From Liolophura sinensis (taxonomy: Eukaryota; Mollusca; Polyplacophora; Chitonida; Chitonidae), in assembly GCF_032854445.1 (NCBI RefSeq), contig NC_088300.1, forward strand, positions 30,795,608 to 30,859,607: 64,000 nt of DNA, written 5' to 3'. A program made the position numbers and the translations under genes. How positions within the stretch are numbered: the stretch's first letter is position 1; the number at the start of each line of letters is the position of its first letter. Positions 12,101 through 22,506 of this stretch are shown in pieces. The notes below the pieces were generated by a model. The model saw only the letters and a list, made by a program, of their open reading frames with translations, was not told the origin of the DNA and made no database searches.

Positions 12101-14933
12101 CTGTCTCACCTTAGCATATGGAATAAGAATTACCGACCTGCAGGAAACATTCATGCTCTAAAGGAAATACAGCCTAAGGAGAGATGTACAACTGTTGGAA
12201 AAGAGCAAGTGATTGATTCCAAGGTTTTACAATGTTTGAAGAGAGCTAGAGAAGGTACTTGTGGCCAAGTTTTTACAAGAGAGCTAGAGAGGGTACTTGC
12301 GGCCAAGTTTTCACAATGTTTGAAGAGAGCTAGAGAAGGTACTTGCGGCCAAGTTTTTACAATGTTTGAAGAGAGCTAGAGAAGGTACTGGCGGCCAAGT
12401 TTTTACAATGTTTGAAGAGAGCTAGTGAAGGTACTTGGGGCTAAGTTTATATTTGTTAGCGCGTTACTCGTCCTTGTGCTGTTAACAGCGGCGTGTTGGT
12501 GTTGGCATAAGTTTTGGCATCCGGGTTAGTTTGTTGGTTTATTTACTTGAATAAAAGTCTTTTCTAGACATCTTTGAACTGTTAATCCAAAACACCCATT
12601 CACTCATTGACAACAGTCTTAATCTTAGATACAGGTAATTTTGTTTCTGCAGATGATGAAAAAGAGGAAAAGATGGTTGAGGACGCCTTAACAGACACAT
12701 ATGGAGAAGCATGTGGCATGAAAAAGCGGAAACGATCAGAGGGACACGACAGTAAGAACAGTGATTCTGAAAGTGATAAAAACGGAGGTGAAGGGAAGGA
12801 TGAGAACAAAGCTGACAAGAGACACCTCTGGGATGTGATACAGCAAGAGGACAAGGAAAATTCATCTGAGACACCTGTCACTGTTGTCACGCCAAGGCGG
12901 AATAAATTTGCTGTCTCTCCTCAAAGCCTGAAGAAAGAAAGATTTGATATAAACGCAGTTGTGGACAGACCTGTTGTAAAGACAGAAGTTAAAAGCAGGT
13001 TTTTCAAAACTCAGTCGAAACTGGCCTTGAAAAGGACACCAGCATCCGCTTCAAGACAAGAGGGTATCAGTGAGAAGGGAGATAACGCTGCTGTGAAAAA
13101 TGAGCCCTTAGAGGAAGACCACCGGGAAGTGTCAGAAGAAGCTGAAGGTGTGGCTGGTACAGACAGTTGTGAAAATTCAAGTGCCAGTCAGCAATCTTTA
13201 GATGATTTAGAACAGAAACCTAAAGAACCTACCAAGAGTATGAAACCCAGTTCTTTCAGTCAGGAAAAAAATTCTCCGTCGGCATTCAGCTGGTCAAAAT
13301 TCAAATTCTCTAAACAGGCTGGGGGGAAAGGATTAAGTTGTCATACAGATAGACAAACCATGAAAAATAATTTGAAAGTGAGTCAGCCTTTTAAACAACT
13401 AAAAGTGGCAAGAAAAGAGTGTGCAGACAGAGACTGTGAACCTAATGCAAGAAGTAAAAGTCCAGATAGTGAGGAAAATATTGAACTTGGGTCGTACTCC
13501 TATGATGATGAAAGTGGGTATCGATCGTCGTCATTGGATAATGGTGACAGCTCCACATCACAGAATACATGCTTGTCCCAGCCGAGTCTGCCAGTAACAG
13601 AGGGTAAATTCAGCCTCTCCACCGCTGACACTATAGATCTCACTGATCCTGAGGATGACATCACTGATACAGCACAACATCAGAGATTTGCTTCTAAGGG
13701 TGACTTCCCAATAAGCTGCTCTACAGTTTCTAAAGAGGTAGGCAATGGGACTAGTGTGATCCTGGAAATAAATCTGAAGTTTATTTGCTCCAACTAGGTT
13801 GGTCAAGTTTATTGAAACTCTTTTTGACTTGGGCAACTTCATTACCATACTAAGTTGTGTTTCGCTTAATTTTTTTGAGAAATATTGGGCGAAACAGTAC
13901 AAACTTAAGCAGGTTGAACAGAGGAAGTTTTGTGAAACCGGGCTGAGTTTGGCTCAGTCATTCTGGATGATGGTCAATCTTTTAACATGGGAATCCTATT
14001 TTTTAACATCAGCCATTCACTTAACAAGGATGCTTAGTCTATGATGACACGAAACACCGCTTGGAGTACTGCAGCTATTGTAAAACTGCTCTCGTTTTGT
14101 TGTACTTTTAATTATTGATGCACGTCTCTACTGTATTGCCGCAAAACAGTATATGAAAGATCACAAACAAGCAATGTTGTGACTTAGCATTTTATTTTTA
14201 ATTAATTGGATTGATTACTTGCCAACTGCATGTAGTAGTATGTATTATATTTTTGTAAATATGTTTGGAATGAAAAACCCTCCTGGTAAAGTGAGAATTG
14301 AACAGTCTGCCACATAATTTATTTTTCTGTTATCACACTATCATGTTACAGGTAGCTGACTCCATCACTGTGACCCCTCCCTGTGTGAAAACACCATATA
14401 GAGGTATAATTAATACATTGTCTTGAACTTTTATTCCGTCAGTGCATTGGATAACCTTTAAAGTTACCAGTCTCTAATGTGTCTATTAATGTAAAAAATC
14501 TACGTTCTGGATGACCCAATTTCTGATGTCAGAATAATGAGTAAGGGATAAAACACCAGTCAACTAAACAAATATCAGATTGTTTAATGTTAAACTTTAT
14601 TTTAAAATAAAGCATACAGATAAATGGCATAAGTACAATCTCTACCTGAGTTGTTGTTACTCCATCATCTTTCGTTGTTGAACCTGGATTTGAAGATTTG
14701 AAAAATGCCAATTTGAGATATTATTCTGGTAATGAGTACATTTTTTATATTAACTTTTGTGAAGTGAATTACGTATCACAACATTTTTTCCAGCATCCTC
14801 CATGTGTCGTGTGTCCGGGTTGTCTCGAGAGAAGGGGAAGAACTCTAGCCTGACAAAGCACAACTCCCTGCCAGCTGAAAAACAGACCAGCATCAAAAGC
14901 ATGTTTGCTAAGTTCGCACATAAAAGCAAGTGA
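3125..14933 (+). CDS. EXO1: Exonuclease 1 (5'-3' exonuclease / flap endonuclease)
   Basis: Coding exons: 3125-3285, 4161-4280, 5592-5715, 6853-6990, 9089-9301, 9736-9923, 10660-10756, 12053-12254, 12653-13737, 14352-14403, 14794-14933. They splice in frame to 839 residues, close to the vertebrate length. The start is MGIQGLLPF in a CACCATGG context. The Rad2/FEN metal ligands are all present: Asp30, Asp78, Glu89, Glu150, Asp152, Asp171, Asp173 and Asp225. The N and I domains run to about residue 350, with the helix-two-turn-helix around GIGLAKACK. The tail is long, charged and mostly one exon. It holds an NLS-like KKRKR (about 438-442), KSRFF (about 528-532) matching the MLH1-binding MIP box, an acidic SUMO-interaction-like IDLTDPEDD (742 onward), and a PIP-like QTSIKSMF at the C-terminus. 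The protein works in mismatch repair and end resection. The TGA stop overlaps a good donor, so a longer isoform is possible. Confidence 0.95.
3560..3810 (+). repeat. ~250-bp interspersed repeat (copy 1)
   Basis: In EXO1 intron 1. It matches 28553-28822 in inverted orientation: shared blocks include CATAGGGTTGCA, CTCATAGCTCAAC and CGCAATGATTTGCA-like segments. Inside the second copy, a TTGCAAATC...GGTGGTAAA arm faces a reverse-complement partner, so it may be a foldback or MITE-type element. No coding capacity. Confidence 0.6.
4358..4518 (+). mobile_element. SINE (AAATA-tail family), 3' part
   Basis: Matches the common family of this window: the CAACCTGCGGATGGTC block, CCTCCCACCATAATRCT, then GTGAAATATTCTTGAGTAC and AACACCAATCACATAAAT. 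The tRNA-like head is missing, so it is 5'-truncated. It lies in EXO1 intron 2. Confidence 0.8.
6307..6578 (+). repeat. Direct tandem duplication, 136-bp unit x2
   Basis: The unit 6307-6442 is repeated at 6443-6578 with only a few substitutions (for example CGGGAGGCGTC against CAGGAGGCATC). The near identity suggests a recent duplication. It sits in EXO1 intron 3, just before a diverged SINE fragment at about 6583-6800. Confidence 0.9.
8381..8637 (+). repeat. ~60-bp tandem repeat, about 4.3 copies
   Basis: GATCTCTTTCAAACATT starts at 8381, 8440, 8501, 8561 and 8621, giving periods of 59, 61, 60 and 60. The unit also carries AACAGTGAGCATTATTCTTAC. It is in EXO1 intron 4 and has no open frame of note. 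Units are head to tail with no distinct spacers, so this is not a CRISPR-like array. Confidence 0.9.
9617..9672 (+). repeat. AAAT-rich tail-like microsatellite
   Basis: Two runs of AAATAAATAAAT flank CATCAATCAGA. This resembles two SINE tails left behind after loss of the bodies. It lies in EXO1 intron 5. Confidence 0.6.
10046..10249 (+). mobile_element. SINE (AAATA-tail family)
   Basis: Contains the B-box region GTGAGTTCAAGTCCAG, CATGCTGGCTTCCTCTCCGG, the CATATAAGTGAAATATT block and an ACACCAATCAAATAAATAAA tail. The 5' end of the tRNA-like head and an inner segment (the GGGAAGGTCTGCC part) are missing. It lies in EXO1 intron 6. Confidence 0.85.
11391..11596 (+). mobile_element. MITE-like element, ~210-bp family (copy 1)
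   Basis: In EXO1 intron 7. It shares order and sequence with copies at 26393-26610 (inverted), 39359-39570 and 53481-53697: GTTTATTGAAGCAT near the left, AAGCCCTGAAATTGGCC in the middle, and GAAGAATTAGGAT at the right end. In the better copies the ends are inverted repeats (CTGTAATTCTTCAA against TTGAGGAATTAGAG). No coding capacity. Confidence 0.7.
12223..12445 (+). repeat. ~46-bp tandem repeat spanning the EXO1 exon 8 donor
   Basis: The last bases of exon 8 and its 5' splice site (GAGAAG, then GTACTT) are repeated. The GT dinucleotides sit at 12255, 12293, 12339, 12385 and 12431, spaced 38, 46, 46 and 46. Each unit carries ACAATGTTTGAAGAGAGCTAG or a shortened form. The reading frame stays open from exon 8 through the third donor, then meets a TAG. 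Confidence 0.9.
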
Positions 14934-15206
14934 GTAAAGAGTGACAAAAATTAATTTTATGGGGAATGTTAGGTACGTGTAGAAAGTAAGGTCCTAATGA
15001 GAAGGTTATGAATTTAACATAGCTGCTGAAAAGTGTTTCAGGTATTGTACTTAAGCAATTGACATCTGCATGTAAGGATATAGGAGACCTTCAGTGTCTT
15101 AGATTGGACGATTTCACTTCAAAGACAAGCAAGGCCAGGCAATTAGTACATGTATGTGTAACATGCTCTTGTCTTAATCTGCTAATGTGTTTTAATGGAT
15201 TTCTCT

Positions 15207-15336
15207 TTTATTTATTTTGATTGGTGTTTTATGTCGTTCTCAAGAATATTATATGACGGCGACAAGCATTATGGTGGGAGGAAACTGGGCAGTGCCTGGG
15301 GGAAACCCACGACCATCCACAGGTTGATGGAAGACC
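15207..15336 (-). mobile_element. SINE (AAATA-tail family), 3' part, antisense
   Basis: Reads TTTATTTTGATTGGTGTTTTATG, TCAAGAATAT, GCATTATGGTGGGAGGAAAC and CCCACGACCATCC, which is the reverse complement of the family's 3' half. Confidence 0.85.
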
Positions 15337-15342
15337 AATTTT

Positions 15343-15462
15343 TCTTTTATTTTATTTAGTGTTTTACACCATGCTCAAGAATATTTCATTTATACAACAG
15401 CGGTGAGCATCATGGTGGGAGGAAACCTGGCAGAACCCAGGGAAACCCACAACCATCTGCAA
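15343..15462 (-). mobile_element. SINE (AAATA-tail family), 3' part, antisense
   Basis: A second antisense copy immediately after the previous one, with GTGTTTTACACC, CTCAAGAATATTTCA and GGTGGGAGGAAACC. The two copies differ by many substitutions, so they look like separate insertions and not a recent duplication. Confidence 0.85.
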
Positions 15463-15992
15463 GTCTCTTCTGTGACAGTGGCATTAATACACTGTTGTGT
15501 GCTACATGCATGATATATCTGCCTGTAGCTCACAGGTCAGTGTTTATGACATTACACCAGAAATCAAGCACATTTTTCTTCCATGTGCAAATTTGGTTTC
15601 TGTAGTGGACTGTACTTGTACTTGTAATAAGGTTATCTTTAGCAGTAAATAAATTAAAACCATTTTGACATGCTTTGTGCTGATAACATTGTGGAGAACA
15701 CAGACTTAATATTCGAACTGCTGATGTGTAAGAATTGTTTTAGAAAACTTGTTAAGACGAAAGACAAAGTTAGTAAAATGTTGCCTGTATTTGTTAAGAG
15801 CAAGTCCTTTTGTTTTCATGTTCAAGATCTGACGATAGAATCGTCCACTGAGAGGACACATCCACTGATGGGGCACATCCCCTGAGGAATACACATTTCC
15901 TGAGATGTCGATTGCCTGGATCAAAGTGTAATGGAATGTACAAGGGATCATTGAATACCTTATGATTACATTGTTCTATTAAGCCGGATGTA

Positions 15993-16143
15993 GAGCGACG
16001 TTGCGACTGGTAGCAACAGGGTTTTTGGCGACAGGGAGCAACTGGGTTTTTGGTGACAGGGAGCAACTGGGTTTTTTGGCGACTGGGACCAACTGCGTTT
16101 TTGATGACAGGAAGAAACTGGGTTTTTGGCGACTGGGAGCAGA
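15993..16143 (+). repeat. ~28-30-bp minisatellite, about 5 copies
   Basis: Repeated GCAACTGGGTTTTTGGCGAC with variants (GACAGGGAGC, GACTGGGACC, GACAGGAAGA). It directly precedes the 76-bp array. The long antisense open frame here (about 15794-16225) is a by-product of the repeat. Confidence 0.85.
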
Positions 16144-16177
16144 AGAAATTATTACTCAATAATTGAGTATTATTACT

Positions 16178-16735
16178 CAAGCAGGTCTGGACATTAAAAG
16201 GGATCTCTACAACCAGTAAATACATATAAACATTACCTATTGGAAGGATGACTCAAGCAGGCCTGGACATTAAGAGGGATCTCTACAAACAGTAAATACA
16301 TATAAACATTTCCTATTGGAAGGATGACTCAAGCAGGCCTGGACATTAAGAGGGATCTCTACAACCAGTAAATACATATAAACATTTCCTATTGAAAGGA
16401 TCATTTGAGGAGGTCTGGACATTTAGAGGGATCTTTACAACCAGTAAATACACATAAACATTACCTATTGGAAGGATGACTCCAGCAGGTCTGGACATTA
16501 AGAGGGATCTCTACAACCAGTAAATACACATAAACATTACCTGTTGGAAGGATGACTCCAGCAGGTCTGGACATTAAGAGGGATCTCTACAACCAGTAAA
16601 TACACATAAACATTATCTATTGAAAAGATCACTTGAGGAGTTCTGGACATTAAGAGGGATCTCTACAACCAGTAAATACACATAAACATTATCTATTGGA
16701 AGGATCACTTGAACAGGATCAACCTTTCTGTGAGG
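16178..16735 (+). repeat. 76-bp tandem array, about 7 copies
   Basis: The AGGTCTGGACATTA landmark recurs at 16183, 16259, 16335, 16411, 16487, 16563 and 16639, always 76 bases apart, and a degenerate start follows at 16715. Each unit also has GGATCTCTACAACCAGTAAA and CATAAACATT. Copies differ by a few substitutions. Non-coding. Confidence 0.9.
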
Positions 16736-16797
16736 GAACCTCTTCTAGGTTACCGTCATTTAAAGTATGTTCATTAAGCATGTCATTCTTTAAAGCT

Positions 16798-17053
16798 GGG
16801 GCCTAAGTGGCTAGTGTGTTAGTGCAGCACCATGAGCCAGGAGCCTCTCACCAGTGCAATCGCTGTTAAAGACCAGCTCATGCTGGCTTCCTTACTGGTC
16901 GTACATGAAAAGGTCAGCCTACAGATGATTGTGGGTCCCCCCCTCCCCCAGGCTATGTTCGTTACCCACACCCCCACTCCCCATCAGGTCGCCGTGGCAT
17001 AATAGATGTATTCTTTAGTACACTAAAATTCAAGTCAAATGAATAAATAAACT
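16798..17053 (+). mobile_element. SINE (AAATA-tail family), near full length
   Basis: Keeps the tRNA-like head (GGGGCCTAAGTGGCTAG, then GCCTCTCACCAGTGC and the AAAGACCAGCTCATGC B-box region), the CATGCTGGCTTCC body and a weak tail (AAATGAATAAATAA). The 3' half is heavily diverged, with a C-rich insertion near 16938. Confidence 0.75.
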
Positions 17054-17416
17054 CTCTATTTATTGGGATTTTCATTTTTTAAAATCTATTTCTCAGTGTT
17101 AGTTTAGTTTTCATTTATAGCCTGAGTAAAATAAAATAAGAACCTTCCTTACTCACATTCTCTATTTGTTGAGTTAGCAGCAAAGATTTAAAGGATGGCC
17201 ATTTATGTAACAGGATCAACCTTTGAAATGAGCAGGCTGTTGCCAAGACTGGAAGTAAGTCTAATTACTCATGAAGTTACAGCCTGACGGTGTCATCTGA
17301 TATAGGTGTATGAAAGGGAATGCTGTGAGCTGTTGGAGGATTAGAAAGACTTGGTGGAGAGATTAAGCTTGTATTGCATCTGCATATCTTAATTCCTCAA
17401 AGTGACAGTTACACTG

Positions 17417-17572
17417 ATTTATTTACCTATTTATTGAAGCGATTGGTATTTTATTGGGTATATTTACTTAAAAATATTTCACTTATACAACAGAAAGGCA
17501 GCATTATGGTGGAAGGAAACTGGGCAGAGCCCAAGGGAAACTCAACCATCTGCTGGTTGCTTGTAGACCTTC
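17417..17572 (-). mobile_element. SINE (AAATA-tail family), antisense
   Basis: Shows TTTATTGAAGCGATTGGTATT, AAAATATTTCACTTATACAAC, GCATTATGGTGGAAGGAAAC and AACCATCTGCTGGTTGC, the reverse complement of the family 3' half. Confidence 0.8.
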
Positions 17573-17756
17573 TCACATATGTACACTGATTGAATGGCAA
17601 TTTGAGATGTGATCTACACAGTGAAATAAGTCTGATGTGTCGCCTGTGTTGCCAGTCCTTACACATAAAATATATGTAAAGCTGATTGTTTTAATATAGT
17701 ATCCAAGATGAATTTCAGAGCATCTCCATGTAAAAATTGTTAACTATGATGGGTTT

Positions 17757-17950
17757 GATTATTTGATTGGTGTTTTACACTGTACTCAAGAATCTTTCAC
17801 TTACACAACAGTGGCCAACATTATTGTGGGAGAAAAAGGTCAGAACCCGGAGGAAACGACCATCTGTAGGTTATCAGCAGACTGGGGAGAAAGCCAGCAT
17901 CAGCTTTACTTGAAGTCACAGGGTTCGCATTGGTGACAGGCTCATGGGAG
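17757..17950 (-). mobile_element. SINE (AAATA-tail family), antisense, longer copy
   Basis: Starts with TTTGATTGGTGTTTTACAC and TCAAGAATCTTTCACTTACA, then GTGGGAGAAAAAGGTCAGAACC. It continues through the AGCCAGCAT body into a B-box-like region near 17920-17950. Confidence 0.75.
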
Positions 17951-19194
17951 TTCTCAAATGAAAGCACGACAAAGTAAACAATTATTACGTGAAGATTCTT
18001 CAAAGTTTGTCTTTATTTTATTCAACATGATCCATGTGCGAGTCTCAACCAGTATTACCAGCAATATGTGATGAGATAGAGAATTGGGTCTATATTAGGT
18101 AAGAATTCTGACATGGAATTTTTTGTATGGCTCTATATTGAAGGTTTTTGCTATTTATCTCTAAAGTGCGACAACAAACTATACATGTATGTGATTGTAG
18201 TGCTATATGTAGACATTGCAGCATGTTTGTTTATTGTCTAAGAATGCATTAACACTCAGAATTTTAGACGTTTTTGTTTTATCTAAGGCACATGTTGCAT
18301 GTAGTGTAAATAACTTTTCAGGCTGTTCTTGGTAGTAAATGTTGCTCAGGATAATGTTTTGTGATTTGAGGTCATTTTTGACTTTACTTTATGAATTGTT
18401 TTTCTGCCTCTTATTTTAACATTGCCACAAAAATCTTTTGTTTTATTTAAAATGCAATTGGAAAAAAAGATAGAGTACTGAAACAGTAATGCTGTGAATG
18501 TTTGCATTATTTATCACTTGGCAGGTTCCCTGATTAGTTGTTGGCATCAAGGTCTGGTCTACCATTCTTTAACGGCATTTTGTTTACATCTTAACTTTAA
18601 GTGTCCATTTTTTTTAGTTTTGTCCTATATTTTCAGGTACCAGTTGTAAATAGGTATCATTTAATTTTGGAATTATCAGTGACAATGGCACTTTTTCTCG
18701 GTATATATCACAGGAGAAAGCCATCTGACGATATTGTATGTGATAGAATTCTTGATGTGAAACTCCAACCAATCCAGCAGGAGAGCGAGGGAAGACCAAT
18801 TTTTTTACGCATTGTACACAGATATCTTATCTGCTTTAGTAACTGTTGTCCATAACAGAAGATGACAGAACCCTAACACCTCCAGCTAATTTTATGTACC
18901 AGTATCATACATGTACTTTTGTTCATGCTTTATGGGTTCTTATCATGTCTCCATGCTGAATGGACAAATGAAAGTACTAGCATTTGATTACACAGGAACT
19001 TTGAGGCCAGTTTGTTGAAATAGATGATTTACACGCTGTATGAATATTGTCTGTGACAGAAAAAAAGGGAAACCAAATAAAGTGTATGTTTTACATCACC
19101 ACCATATTTAGAAGTTTGTCCTCCAGAATATTGGTCTTTTTTTTTTATCAGATACAATCTGGTCATCTTTGTATGCCTTATGGATATGAGCTCT

Positions 19195-19327
19195 TATTTA
19201 TTTATTTATTTGATTGGTGTTTATGCCATACTCAAGAATATTTCACGTATACGATGACGGCCAGCATTATGGTGGGAGGAACCTGGGAGAAACTCACGAC
19301 CATCCGCAGGTTGCTGGCAGACCTATG
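19195..19327 (-). mobile_element. SINE (AAATA-tail family), antisense
   Basis: TTATTTATTTATTTGATTGG tail, CTCAAGAATATTTCACGTAT, GGCCAGCATTATGGTGGGAG and CACGACCATCCGCAGGTTGC. It is close to the family consensus, so a relatively young copy. Confidence 0.9.
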
Positions 19328-19781
19328 AGCTGTTAGAAATGGTTTATCTCCATTTCGTCACCTCTTACAAGGGTGATCTGTTAGTCTTCCCAGTAAAACA
19401 TGGTGGAAACAAAAAGGTCAGTAGTTTTGGACAGAGACTTCTAGATTTCTGAGCCTACACTAATCCTGGGGCCTTGGTGCCAATAAGGGGTCAACAGCCC
19501 TCATACAGCCATGTAGGTGGATTTTACATGTATTGCTTAACACCATGACAAGAATTTTTCTTTGACACAAGGGCAGTCAATTTTATGGGTGGAAGTGTTT
19601 TGGAATAACTTCCCTTGGAACAGTATGACATTTACACCTACACTGAGATTTTCTGGAGATGAAAGTGTCAAATGTTAGAAAGTTTGTGTTTTATTTACTT
19701 GCCCAAGACTCATAGTTTACAATGGGCCCTCTGGTTTTTTCCTTCACTCCTAAAATTCGTGCTATCATATAGGAGTGAAAT

Positions 19782-20030
19782 AAGGGGCTTCCTTGGCCAA
19801 GTGGTTGGCATGCTGGCAGAGCACAATGGCTCAGGAGCCTGTTATCAAAGCGATTGTTGTGAGTTCAAATTGTGCTGGCTTTCTCTCTGTGCTGGTCGTA
19901 AGTGGGAAGGTCTTCCAGATGGCAATTGTTCCCACGGGCACTGACCGGTTTCCTTCCACCACAATTCTGGCCGCCCTCATATAATTGAAATATTCTGTAG
20001 TACAGTGTAATACACCAGTCAAATCAGTTA
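19782..20030 (+). mobile_element. SINE (AAATA-tail family), full length with tRNA head
   Basis: Begins GGGGCTTCCTTGGCCAAGTG (A-box region), with GTGAGTTCAAATTGTGCTGG (B-box region), the GGGAAGGTCTTCC block and a GAAATATTCTGTAGTACAGT end. The tail is degraded. Confidence 0.85.
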
Positions 20031-20658
20031 ATAGGAGTGAAATATTCTTCAGTACAGGTAGCATCCATTAAAAACTTCTATCATAAACTGGTTGAAGGTG
20101 GAGAAAACATAAAAACTACATAAAGTTCAGATGAAAGAGTGCGAAAGGCTAGTTGTAGATATGGTCTTCAATATTTATTTTTGATTTTTCATTAAAGAGA
20201 TAATATTTTCCAGTACACTTTTCTTTTGCGAGAAAATTTTTTTAAAAATATTAAAGAACATATTTGCAAACAAGATTTCATGCTTTTTCATCTGATTTTG
20301 TTTTAAGTGCAGCTGAGCAAGCCAATCACCTGCATTCAAACACAGTGCCTCATTAAGAGGTACACTGAACGACTTCTCATGGTCATTTTACAGAAAAATT
20401 TTAAGCACGACTTAAAAGCCCTGTAAAGCATACATATCCTATTTCTTCTAAAATCTGAGTCGCCTGTTCTGCTCAGTTTAGCCAATACATATATAATTGT
20501 AGCAGGAACTGTAGGTTTCTTTTTAGAAGAATTAGGGTACATAGATACATTCAAGAGGAAGCCTATACCAATGTGCCAGAGGGGTCCAAGGACATCTCAG
20601 TGAGTGAATATTAGGCCATCTGTAACACTAGACTGGACACTCCATAAAAGAATTGCAC

Positions 20659-20816
20659 TGAGCCCAGTTATTCAAAAGTGTATTAACAGATTTAATAAGC
20701 CTGGAATTAACTTTAGTCTGGACTAAAGTGCCATTAGTTTTGCATTTGGGCCCAGACTGGTATTAAGATTTAAGTCTGGCTAAACTTTTAATCAACCTTT
20801 GTACAACCAGTCCCTG
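20659..20816 (+). mobile_element. MITE-like element with CCCAGTTNTTCAAAA ends (copy 1)
   Basis: The left end AGCCCAGTTATTCAAAAG is repeated inverted, in weaker form, at the right (GTACAACCAGTCCCTG). The inside has GTCTGGACTAAAG and its inverted partner AGTCTGGCTAAAC. It resembles 37789-38016. Confidence 0.5.
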
Positions 20817-20920
20817 AAGATGTGTTTAAGTTACGTGTTGTGCCCACTGAGGTGTTTTGAGCAAAGAACTATGAATATGGCAACCCTGGCAATCTTGGGC
20901 ACCTCCAGCATGCAATACTC

Positions 20921-21375
20921 GTTAAAGTAAAAGAAAGGTAAAATATGAAGTAAGCTTCAACATACAGACAACTGAAAACTATGCCTAAAAATAATTGCAA
21001 TTGCTTTTTTTTAGAGTGTTGAAAGGCATTAAAATATTTGAATTCTATGGTGGACTCTGACGTCACCTCACCTTTTTTCCCTCATGTTCACACGAAGGAA
21101 GGAATTTTTTGAGAACATTATTTCAGTAATCGTTTACTCATGGGTTCAAACAATTATTACAACATTCAGTGTCGTGATTAACGTTGGAAAAAACTTCCTG
21201 TGACATCAAACTCTAATGCTATGGTCCCTAAAGTCCACCTTAGAATTCAAATATTTGAACGCCTTTACCTCTCTTCACAAAAATCTAAAAAAAACAAATA
21301 AAAGTATATTTATGGATGGTTTTAAGTTGTCTATGATGAACCTTACTTCATATTTTAGCTTTCTTTCACATTAAC
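20921..21375 (+). mobile_element. MITE-like element with ~190-bp inverted arms (copy 1)
   Basis: The left arm (from GTTAAAGTAAAAGAAAGG) is mirrored by the right arm, which in reverse complement starts GTTAATGTGAAAGAAAGC. Both arms also share AAAATATGAAGTAAG, GACAACT.AAAAC and CAAATATTTGAATTCTA-type blocks. The centre holds a TGACGTCA palindrome (21058-21065). An inverted second copy lies at 46622-47117. Non-coding. Confidence 0.75.
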
Positions 21376-22506
21376 TTAAACTGAGATGAAAAGTTAAGCT
21401 GACTTCTTAATCAAAACAACCAAATTTATGTCAGTCAATAAGCTTTATTATCTCTCAACCTTTATAATCTACATCCGACAAACAAAACTGCAATAACTGG
21501 TTATGAATTCTTATAGATCGGCAAACTTAAATAATCAAGGCCTCAACAACACAAGAACTTACAGCAAATGTTCTGGTTTTCAGTTAAAAAATTACACACC
21601 TTAATATGCATTTTCACTCACAAGTCTGGATACAAGATGTATTCTAAAAGTTAAGAATGCACTGGCATAAAAAACACATGGTCTATATAACATGCATAAA
21701 TTATATTATGCATAATGTCTCGCAATACCTAGAGTTCTCGTTCAGGACATAGATAAAGCCACATTTTGCTCCTTGACCATTCGCTCTGCCAGGTTTGTTT
21801 ACGTGAGCATGGGCTTAGCCAATTCTAGCTCTTTAGGACATGCTGCGAGTTTGTTTACGTTCCAAACAGTGACTTACAGGTATTTGGCCGTATAAGACAA
21901 CAATGTAACTTCAGGTATACTGCAGCTGATCATTTCTCTCCATAAGGCAAGAAAGTACAAACACAGCATGATGCAACTTCAGCTCTATACCGCCTGGTTA
22001 GGTAACCTTGATACCTGGGTGATCTATGCTGATTTGGTTCTTACATGCTGCACTATCATGCCTTCACAGTTAAGAGGTTACATCTTCTATTTATTTGTCT
22101 AAAATATTTTATAACGGTTTGCAAAGATGAGATGTATCAAAACAAACTTCCTTTTTCCTTGAATAGGAACAGAAAGCATGTTTTTTTTCTGTAGACAGAG
22201 GCTGACAGTCAAGTAACCTCATCACATCTCATCTGCAAACCAAAGCCATTCTGAAAAGCAAACCACTCCCCTTCTATTGATACACAACAAGCTTAAACAA
22301 AACAAAATCAGCAAGAATTGGATTTCAACCAGCGACCTCATGGGTCAAGGGATTATCTGATACACACTGCAATTCAGCCCAATGTATCCTCAGATATGTA
22401 AGTTCATATAGTGTCCCTCCTTTACACATTAGCAAAAAACATCATAAAATATGAGTTATGGTAAAAATGTAAAAAGCTACACCATTCCATCAATTTGAGG
22501 GGAAAA

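Larger units (their letters stand above)
14934..15660 (+). other. Likely EXO1 3'UTR and flank
   Basis: No coding signal follows the TGA at 14931-14933. The first clear AATAAA poly(A) signal I find is at 15648-15653. If it is used, the 3'UTR would include the two antisense SINEs at 15207-15462. An earlier non-canonical signal is equally possible. Confidence 0.35.

Noticed and set aside
13738-13797. ORF extension past EXO1 exon 9
   Set aside because: A GAG, then GTAGGC donor at 13738 ends the exon in the right phase for the exon at 14352; the extension is intron read-through.
15794-16225. 143-residue open frame on the - strand
   Set aside because: It is produced by the minisatellite and the first 76-bp units, with repeated SRQKTQLLPVTKN-type peptides; no homology features.
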